From Paenibacillus sp. FSL R7-0345 (GTDB lineage Bacteria > Bacillota > Bacilli > Paenibacillales > Paenibacillaceae): a stretch of DNA of 64,000 nucleotides. The number at the start of each line of letters is the position of its first letter. The stretch's first letter is position 1. The stretch lies in the NCBI RefSeq assembly GCF_038595055.1, contig NZ_CP152002.1:266501-330500 (forward strand), in the 5' to 3' direction. Both the position numbers and the translations under genes were made by a program. Below the pieces are notes generated by a model that saw only the letters and a program-made list of their open reading frames with translations, was not told the origin of the DNA and made no database searches. Of the stretch, positions 39,414-44,897 are shown piece by piece.

Positions 39414-41133
39414 AGCAGCAGGTTATGCCGGGGAAGGAATGGATCAGCGTGAGATGCTGATCCGCAAACTGCAGAGTCTGGAAGACCGCTATAATCCGGA
39501 GCTTGCCATGCTGCGCTCGCCGTTCAGCAGTCCGGGTTACCATACTAGCTTGAAGCAGGCGGAGTTTATCCATTCCACGCGGGATTCGCTGTCATATGCG
39601 CTGGGGCTGCTTGATACGGAGCTGAAGGAATGGGAGCAGCGGGCTTTTGATATTATCCGGCAGGTGATTTCGCTGCAGGAGACCGACCGGAGCCTAAATA
39701 CCTTCGGTATCTGGTCCTGGTTCTACGAGGAGCCGCTTGCCAGAATGGCGCCGCCAGACTGGAACTGGGCCGATTTTTGCGGCAGCCGGCTGATACAGGC
39801 TTTGGCACGTCACGGATACCGCTTCCCGGAGGAGCTGCGGGAGGCGGTGATCCTTGCGGTGGATTATGCCTGCGAGGCAATCATCAAGCGGAATGTAGGC
39901 CCGGATTACACCAATATTGCAATTCTGGGTGCTTTTGTCACCCGGATTGCCGGTGAGCAGCTTGGCCGGGAGGATTATGCGGAATACGGGCTAAAGCGGC
40001 TGAGGAAGCTGTATGCCTACACGATGGAGCGGGGGGCTTTTCAGGAATTTAACAGTCCGGTCTATACGTACATTGCCATTCTGGAGCTGTCGAAGCTGCG
40101 CAGCGAATCGGAGGACAGTACCGTGAAGGAGCTGTGTGAGGAGCTGATCCAGCTGACCTGGAAGACGGTGGCCGGCTATTATCATCCGGGAACCCGGCAG
40201 TGGTCCGGCCCCCATTCCCGTTCCTACCAGACACTGCTAAGCCGGCAGAGCAAGGCGTTCCTGCAAATGGCGACCAGGGGGGAAGTGATGTTTTTTCCAT
40301 GGGATGAGCTCCCCTATGAGGAGGAATGGTACGGCAGCGGCTTTTATTGTCCCGCCGCCTGTCTGGAGAACTTCACTGTACCGGGTACCCGGGAGGTGAA
40401 ACAGCTGTACGAAGGAAACGCCGGTGACAGCAGCGGGAGATGGGCAGTGACCTTTATGACACCGCAGCTCAGCATCGGTTCGTTTACAAGCAGTGAGTTG
40501 TGGGATCAGAGAAGGCCGATGCTGGCTTACGTTAACAATAACGGTGCTCCGGCCTATATCCGGCTGCGCTGCCTGCATGACGGCTATGATTACTGCTCGG
40601 CCCGGATGAAGAGCAGCCAGAATCGCGGGGATCTCCTGCTGGGGATTGATTTTCTGACCGACGGCGGGGATACCCATCCCAATCTGGACCGGATCAGCGG
40701 AGCCATTGAAGCTGAGGACCTGCGGCTGCGCGTGGAGATCGGCGGCTGTCTGGACGGCATCACTGCCCGGCTTACAGATGAAGGAGCTGTATTCCGGATC
40801 GGTGAAACCGGCTTCTGCCTGACGACATGGCTTGCGGTATTTGCCGGACAGCCGGAGACAGGACGGAGCTTACGCTGGCAGATAGAGCGGACAGCGGACA
40901 GCATGCATCTGGATATGCTTCTGTACTCAGGCCCGCGAACGGTTATTGATTTCGCCAGCCTGCGGCAGGCGGCTTTTGTGTTCTCGCTCATCGCAGGTGA
41001 GGACAGAGCGGGCCGCAGCCCGCGAATGGAGGCGGCCGGTGAAGGCTGGCTGGCTGTGAGCAGAGGCGCTGCATCCGGCGGGGGCTTCTCCCTGCGGCTG
41101 CGTCCCGGTCCGGCTGCGGACGGTAATTCCTGA
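39406..41133 (+). CDS. Unassigned 575-residue protein, toroid plus beta-sandwich, possible polysaccharide lyase
   Basis: I do not recognise a named family. The first 320 residues look helical in a toroid pattern (for example FGIWSWFYEEPLARM, DFCGSRLIQALARHGYRF, NSPVYTYIAILELSKL). The last 220 are beta-rich (WAVTFMTPQLSIGSFTSSE and following), as in two-domain lyases and heparinase-like proteins. Candidate catalytic residues in the typical Asn/His/Arg/Tyr set are Asn170 (PDYTNIAILG) and His270, Arg272, Tyr274 (WSGPHSRSYQT). No signal peptide is evident, so it would act on imported oligosaccharide. The start is a TTG after GGGAG, overlapping the GH105 gene by eight bases; ATG 39439 is an alternative. 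The lyase role is inferred from fold guess and operon. Confidence 0.6.
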   Translation: MNKAAGYAGEGMDQREMLIRKLQSLEDRYNPELAMLRSPFSSPGYHTSLKQAEFIHSTRDSLSYALGLLDTELKEWEQRAFDIIRQVISLQETDRSLNTFGIWSWFYEEPLARMAPPDWNWADFCGSRLIQALARHGYRFPEELREAVILAVDYACEAIIKRNVGPDYTNIAILGAFVTRIAGEQLGREDYAEYGLKRLRKLYAYTMERGAFQEFNSPVYTYIAILELSKLRSESEDSTVKELCEELIQLTWKTVAGYYHPGTRQWSGPHSRSYQTLLSRQSKAFLQMATRGEVMFFPWDELPYEEEWYGSGFYCPAACLENFTVPGTREVKQLYEGNAGDSSGRWAVTFMTPQLSIGSFTSSELWDQRRPMLAYVNNNGAPAYIRLRCLHDGYDYCSARMKSSQNRGDLLLGIDFLTDGGDTHPNLDRISGAIEAEDLRLRVEIGGCLDGITARLTDEGAVFRIGETGFCLTTWLAVFAGQPETGRSLRWQIERTADSMHLDMLLYSGPRTVIDFASLRQAAFVFSLIAGEDRAGRSPRMEAAGEGWLAVSRGAASGGGFSLRLRPGPAADGNS

Positions 41134-41139
41134 ACATGG

Positions 41140-41186
41140 AAAAGGAGCAGCGCCCAAGGTTCTCCCTTGGAACGCCGCTCCTTTTT
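41140..41186. terminator. Terminator between the carbohydrate operon and hflX
   Basis: AAAAGGAGC...GCTCCTTTTT with an inner CCCAAGG/CCTTGG stem. A on the left and T on the right make it usable in both directions. Confidence 0.92.
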
Positions 41187-41198
41187 AACGCAGGATAC

Positions 41199-42467
41199 TT
41201 ATTGTGAAAGCTCTGTAAAATCACCGCGGAACCGTTCATAGTCAGCCGCTCTGCACTCCAGCACCAGCCTCGTCCCCTGCTCTTCATAGCTTACTTCCTG
41301 AACATGGGCATGTTCATTGAAATAGGACACAATGCTGCCGCGGTCGAACGGAACGAGAATTTCACACTGAATATAATCGTTAAACACATGTGAACGGATC
41401 AGCTCCGTCAGCTCGGTAATCCCGCTGCTCTGTTTGGCGGAAATTGTAATCGAGTCACCTTCGATAACCGGATAGGCCAAGTCAGTCCGATCCGCTTTGT
41501 TGTAAGCGTATACTGTAGGAACTCCGTCGGCACCCAGTGATTTCAGCGTCTCGGTGGTAACCGCCATATGCTGCTCATGCTGCGGGTCTGAAGCATCCAC
41601 AACATGGATCAGCAGATCAGCCTCGGTTACTTCCTCCAGAGTGGAGCGGAATGCCTTGACCAGATGATGGGGCAGCTGGCTGACAAAGCCTACGGTGTCG
41701 GTTAGCAGGAAGGTTTTGTGGTCAGGCAGCTTAATGCTGCGTACCGAGGTCTCCAGCGTAGCGAATAGCATATCTTTGGCAAACACCTGCTTATTGGAGC
41801 CCGGATGGTAAGTCTCAACTACAGCATTCAGCAGGCTGGACTTGCCCGCATTCGTATAACCGACCAGACAGACTACCGGCACTTCATTCTTGTGACGCTG
41901 TCTCCGCTGGACCTGACGCCGTTCAACTTGAGCCTGCAGCTCAGCCTGCAGTGCCGTGATCCGCTCCTCAATTCTTCTGCGGTCCAGCTCCAGCTTCGTT
42001 TCGCCGGCACCTCTGTTCTTCAGGCCCGATCCGCCGCCTTGACGGCCAAGTGATTCGCGCATGCCGGTCAGCCGGGGGAGCATATACTGCAGCTGGGCAA
42101 CCTCGACCTGGAGCTGTGCTTCCTTCGTTTTGGCCCGGTCAGCGAAGATGTTGAGGATCAGAATGGTCCGGTCAATGACCTGGCGGTCGAGTGAGGATTC
42201 CAGGTTACGGATTTGAGAAGGGGTCAGCTCATCGTTAAAAATAATAACGGTGTCCTCATCCTGCACCATCGCAGCCAGCTCCTGGATTTTACCTGTGCCC
42301 AGATAGTGGGAGGGGTTGATCCGGCTGGCCTTTTGGCTTAGCTCCCCTATAACGGTAATATTGCAGGCAGCGGCGAGATTGCGCAGCTCCTCCATAGAAT
42401 AGGCGAAGTTTGTATCATTTTGCAGCTGAACACCAACGATTATTGCCTGTTGCTGTGTGGTTTCCAT
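41199..42467 (-). CDS. hflX: Ribosome-associated GTPase HflX
   Basis: A 422-residue GTPase that binds 50S and splits stalled 70S ribosomes under heat or antibiotic stress. The N-terminal HflX domain includes HYLGTGKIQELA, IIFNDELTPSQIRNLE, DRTILILNIFADRAKTKEAQ and GPG-like RQGGGSGLKNRGAGETKLE. The G domain has GYTNAGKSSLLN (P-loop), ATLETSVRSI, DTVGFVSQLPHHLV (G3) and NKAD (G4). The ATG at 42467 follows AGGAGGT; an upstream open frame lacks a binding site. The gene is preceded by a promoter, two short leader ORFs and an intrinsic terminator (42553-42992), which suggests control by ribosome-dependent attenuation. Its own terminator is shared with the convergent operon. Confidence 0.96.
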   Translation of the reverse strand: METTQQQAIIVGVQLQNDTNFAYSMEELRNLAAACNITVIGELSQKASRINPSHYLGTGKIQELAAMVQDEDTVIIFNDELTPSQIRNLESSLDRQVIDRTILILNIFADRAKTKEAQLQVEVAQLQYMLPRLTGMRESLGRQGGGSGLKNRGAGETKLELDRRRIEERITALQAELQAQVERRQVQRRQRHKNEVPVVCLVGYTNAGKSSLLNAVVETYHPGSNKQVFAKDMLFATLETSVRSIKLPDHKTFLLTDTVGFVSQLPHHLVKAFRSTLEEVTEADLLIHVVDASDPQHEQHMAVTTETLKSLGADGVPTVYAYNKADRTDLAYPVIEGDSITISAKQSSGITELTELIRSHVFNDYIQCEILVPFDRGSIVSYFNEHAHVQEVSYEEQGTRLVLECRAADYERFRGDFTELSQ

Positions 42468-42552
42468 ATAATCATCTACCTCCTGAAATTTGTGTGAAAA
42501 TAAGCTGTAAGCGGGCGGGGCTGGGCGCCGGAAGCGGACTAAAAGGACATGG

Positions 42553-42582
42553 AAAAGCACAGGCGGTAATCTGCCTGTGCTT
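42553..42582 (-). terminator. Attenuator-like terminator in the hflX leader
   Basis: On the minus strand AAGCACAGGC, loop AGATTACC, GCCTGTGCTT, then TT. The hairpin has 10 bp and a short T-run and lies about 90 bases before the hflX start, with no full gene between it and the upstream promoter, so its natural role is premature termination. Confidence 0.8.
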
Positions 42583-42741
42583 GAAATAGAGGAAATTCAG
42601 AATAGGCCGGGAGGCCGTGCAAATGGAAGCACGGCATTCAACCAGCTGCGCATTCCACAGCAGAATGAACGAAACAACCGGTTACCTGTGAAGGAGAATA
42701 GACGGTCTATTCCTCCCGTTACAGTAAGGGTGATCAATCTG

Positions 42742-42764
42742 CTATAGAAATGCAATTTCTAAAG
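42742..42764 (-). other. Hairpin overlapping the stop of leader ORF 2
   Basis: On the minus strand CTTTAGAAAT-TGC-ATTTCTATAG (one mismatch). The UAG stop of leader ORF 2 lies in its 5' arm, so a ribosome at the end of that ORF would open the stem. Confidence 0.55.
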
Positions 42765-42881
42765 GCGAAGACGGCGGATGATAAACTCCTGCACGCCTGG
42801 GTTAAGCTGTGGGCTGCCTTTAAAAATGGATAGACCTATCCTGAGACCTCTGCACATGGGCAGAACTTTAGCGCTATTCAT
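42759..42881 (-). CDS. Leader ORF 2 upstream of hflX (40 codons, ends RRLRL)
   Basis: The ATG lies six bases after the stop of leader ORF 1, so it could be reached by reinitiation; it has no good ribosome binding site of its own. The peptide ends VQEFIIRRLRL, with a basic RLR motif right before the stop codon, and resembles the end of leader peptide 1 (VIDFIRIRTLR). A shorter form could start at the in-frame GTG at 42794. No function is claimed beyond a probable ribosome-sensing leader. Confidence 0.5.
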   Translation of the reverse strand: MNSAKVLPMCRGLRIGLSIFKGSPQLNPGVQEFIIRRLRL

Positions 42882-42887
42882 ATCTGA

Positions 42888-42932
42888 TTAGCCGCGCAAA
42901 GTACGAATCCGGATAAAATCTATCACATTCAT
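42888..42932 (-). CDS. Leader ORF 1 upstream of hflX (14-residue peptide)
   Basis: MNVIDFIRIRTLRG, with the strong ribosome binding site CGGAGGG seven bases before the ATG, about 25 bases after the predicted transcription start. The peptide contains RIR, a basic-x-basic motif of the type at which macrolide-bound ribosomes stall in Erm leader peptides. hflX-type genes under leader-peptide attenuation are known from Listeria (hflXr). Together with the terminator before hflX, this suggests antibiotic-induced read-through. Confidence 0.75.
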   Translation of the reverse strand: MNVIDFIRIRTLRG

Positions 42933-42963
42933 TTGCAACCCTCCGTTCCTAAAAGTTGAATTA

Positions 42964-42992
42964 AGCTTAGCATATCCGTTATTTTTTGGCAA
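42964..42992 (-). promoter_or_regulatory. Promoter of the hflX leader
   Basis: On the minus strand -35 TTGCCA, 17-base spacer, -10 TAAGCT with an extended TGC before it. The transcript would start near 42957, about 490 bases before the hflX ATG. Confidence 0.65.
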
Positions 42993-43083
42993 ACGGGTTA
43001 CGATGATATGTTGAATCCAGAAACTTCTAAACTTGTCTGCATATTATATAGAATCTGAGGTTACTTGGAGAGGAGGAGGGGAA

Positions 43084-43878
43084 TTGCCAGTATTAACATC
43101 AAATACATTAACGAACAGTTCTACATCAGGCCTGGGTCCTGTAAGCCAGGCTGTGGTCAAAGTGGTGAATAACGGAACAGCCAGAGCCGTAGTGTATCTG
43201 ACAGGCCTGAACAATGATGCGAGCCCGGAAACGCTGTTTGCCCAAGAGCTGTTCCAGCTGGACTACCGGGAAGTGATTACCAGGACCTATAATATCACCC
43301 AGCATTACTTTCAATTCAATGCAGTCTATTCACAGGAGAATTTGCAGGTACAGATCTTCCTGATTGACAGCGCAGGGATTTACCACCCTGTAAAGCTGCG
43401 GCCAATTGAAATCAGCCGGATTACCTCGGAATTCCGCAATGATATCGCTATAACCTCCGGTGATTTCGCGGCCATCAGCTTCCGCAGAAGCGGTACCATA
43501 ACGATTCCCGAAGCAGCGGCTGCTGAGCTCAGGGCAGACAGCCTGGACATTCTGGCCTCAACACCGGTCCGATATAAAATAATGGCCGGCGGAACGCTCA
43601 ATGGAAGCTTTGTGAACTTTCCTACACCGACAACGCCCATTCCCGTCACTGAAACCGCGCTGCAGGTTAATTATACATGTACCTCAATAACGGGCGGAAG
43701 GGTCATTACACAGGGTCTCGGGTCGGGGATTGCCGGAGCATACCAGAATATTTCTGTAAGCCTGCTGAGCCAGCTACTGCTCTACGATCTGCAGGAAGAG
43801 CCGATAACACTTGTCATCAGCTCACTTGCCGGTGAAGACAACGTAGCGGCAACGTTTAGAATGTCGGAGCAGTGGTGA
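43084..43878 (+). CDS. Hypothetical protein sharing the N-terminal domain of the collagen-like protein
   Basis: A 264-residue protein with no recognised family and no signal peptide. Residues about 15-110 (AVVKVVNNGTARAVVYLTG, then ETLFAQELFQLDYREVIT, FQFNAV and LQVQIFLIDSAGIYHPVKL) align along their length with the N-terminal domain of the collagen-like protein at 26.8 kb. The second half is beta-rich and Thr/Ser-rich. The start is a TTG at 43084 after GGAGGAGGGG. By analogy it may be a spore surface protein, but this rests only on the shared domain. Confidence 0.65.
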   Translation: MPVLTSNTLTNSSTSGLGPVSQAVVKVVNNGTARAVVYLTGLNNDASPETLFAQELFQLDYREVITRTYNITQHYFQFNAVYSQENLQVQIFLIDSAGIYHPVKLRPIEISRITSEFRNDIAITSGDFAAISFRRSGTITIPEAAAAELRADSLDILASTPVRYKIMAGGTLNGSFVNFPTPTTPIPVTETALQVNYTCTSITGGRVITQGLGSGIAGAYQNISVSLLSQLLLYDLQEEPITLVISSLAGEDNVAATFRMSEQW

Positions 43879-43919
43879 GAAAGGCAGGCTTACCCGTGCA
43901 CGGAACAGCTTCAAGGAGG

Positions 43920-44438
43920 CTAATCCAAATCCAGTAATCCGGATATATCTTCAGAATTGTAGTTATCACTGTCTACTTTCCAGATTCCCTGATCGTTTAG
44001 GAGAATTATCGTACCTTTCAGAGCCAGCTTATCTGCGGCAGCTTCTCCAAAGCGGAGCGTACCGTTATAGGAGAGCTCAATCGATGTTTCAGCGGTATTT
44101 ACTTTACTGTAGCTGATGTAGGTGATCTGGAGCCTATGCTGCTTTAAAAAAGCGATTTCGGGGGCCTGGGAATAGTCCTGGTTGTTAGCCAGAGTGTCGA
44201 AAAAGGCTGTGGTGGTGAGGCTGCGGATTTCTTTCGTTTTTGCCTGCTTCTGTAATGTAATTTCTTTCTGATTAGCCGGAAGAGTAGCTTCAAGCTCCGC
44301 TTTCTTGTAAGTATTAGCGGCATGTACCGCTTCATTTACACTGTTGTTAAAGGGCGTACCTTCCTGCCGTGAGCAGGCTGTGATTGTCAGCAATCATACA
44401 GCCATAAACACAGTTAGTATACAGTTGGCCAGGCGCAT
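43920..44438 (-). pseudogene. Small lipoprotein gene broken by a stop in the signal peptide
   Basis: From the ATG at 44438 (GAGGAA upstream) the frame reads MRLANCILTVFMAV, then TGA at codon 15 (44394-44396), then LLTITAC and a 150-residue hydrophilic domain to 43920. Joined across the stop this is a normal lipoprotein signal (lipobox ITAC, Cys22). The domain (KEIRSLTTTAFFDTLANNQ, then TSIELSYNGTLRFGE, KGTIILLNDQGIWKVDS) is intact and not recognised. A single base change would restore it. A TTG directly after the stop could start a shortened product but has no binding site. Sequence error is the alternative. Confidence 0.7.
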
Positions 44439-44502
44439 TTCAGTTCCTCATTTCCCGGGAAAAGATTTAGCGTTATTACCAGTATTATACACTTTGGAAA
44501 TG

Positions 44503-44533
44503 AAAAAGACGGTCCGTCGTGGACCGTCTTTTT
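44503..44533. terminator. Bidirectional hairpin terminator
   Basis: AAAAAGACGGTCC, loop GTCGT, GGACCGTCTTTTT; perfect stem. Confidence 0.85.
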
Positions 44534-44589
44534 CTAAAATAATCGGACTTATGCTGTTACGTGCGCAGCTGATTCATTATCAACCCTCT

Positions 44590-44795
44590 GGCTTAACTGC
44601 ACTTTATACAACTAAAACACCGGTTTTTTCTCTCTAATGCACGTATAACTGTATTTCGTACACTTAAAAAGCCGGAAAAGGGCTGTTTCAGTCATTTCAG
44701 ACAGATTTAATTGCACAAAATACATTTATATATCCCAGGCACGACAGATAGCCATTTTTAAGTGTACAAACTACAACTATTCCGGTTTAGTGTGA
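44590..44795. repeat. Intergenic repeat, copy B (family with 8683-8863)
   Basis: Non-coding. Phrases in order are TAACTGCACTTTATACAAC, TATAACTG, GTACACTTAAAAAGCCGG, TTTAATTGCACAAAATAC and AAGTGTACAAACTACAACTA. They match copy A in order and spacing. It fills most of the 364-base gap after the terminator at 44.5 kb. Confidence 0.65.
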
Positions 44796-44897
44796 CGGAG
44801 TGTCACGGAGCGGGACAAAACAAAAGCAAGACAGCTTATGCAAAAGGAATCTTTTATACATCCGCAGCAGTTTCGCAAGTCCTGCAATGTAATAAAA

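Noticed and set aside
44394..44396. Selenocysteine reading of the TGA in the lipoprotein gene
   Set aside because: It lies in a signal peptide, no SECIS-like hairpin follows, and no sel genes are seen.
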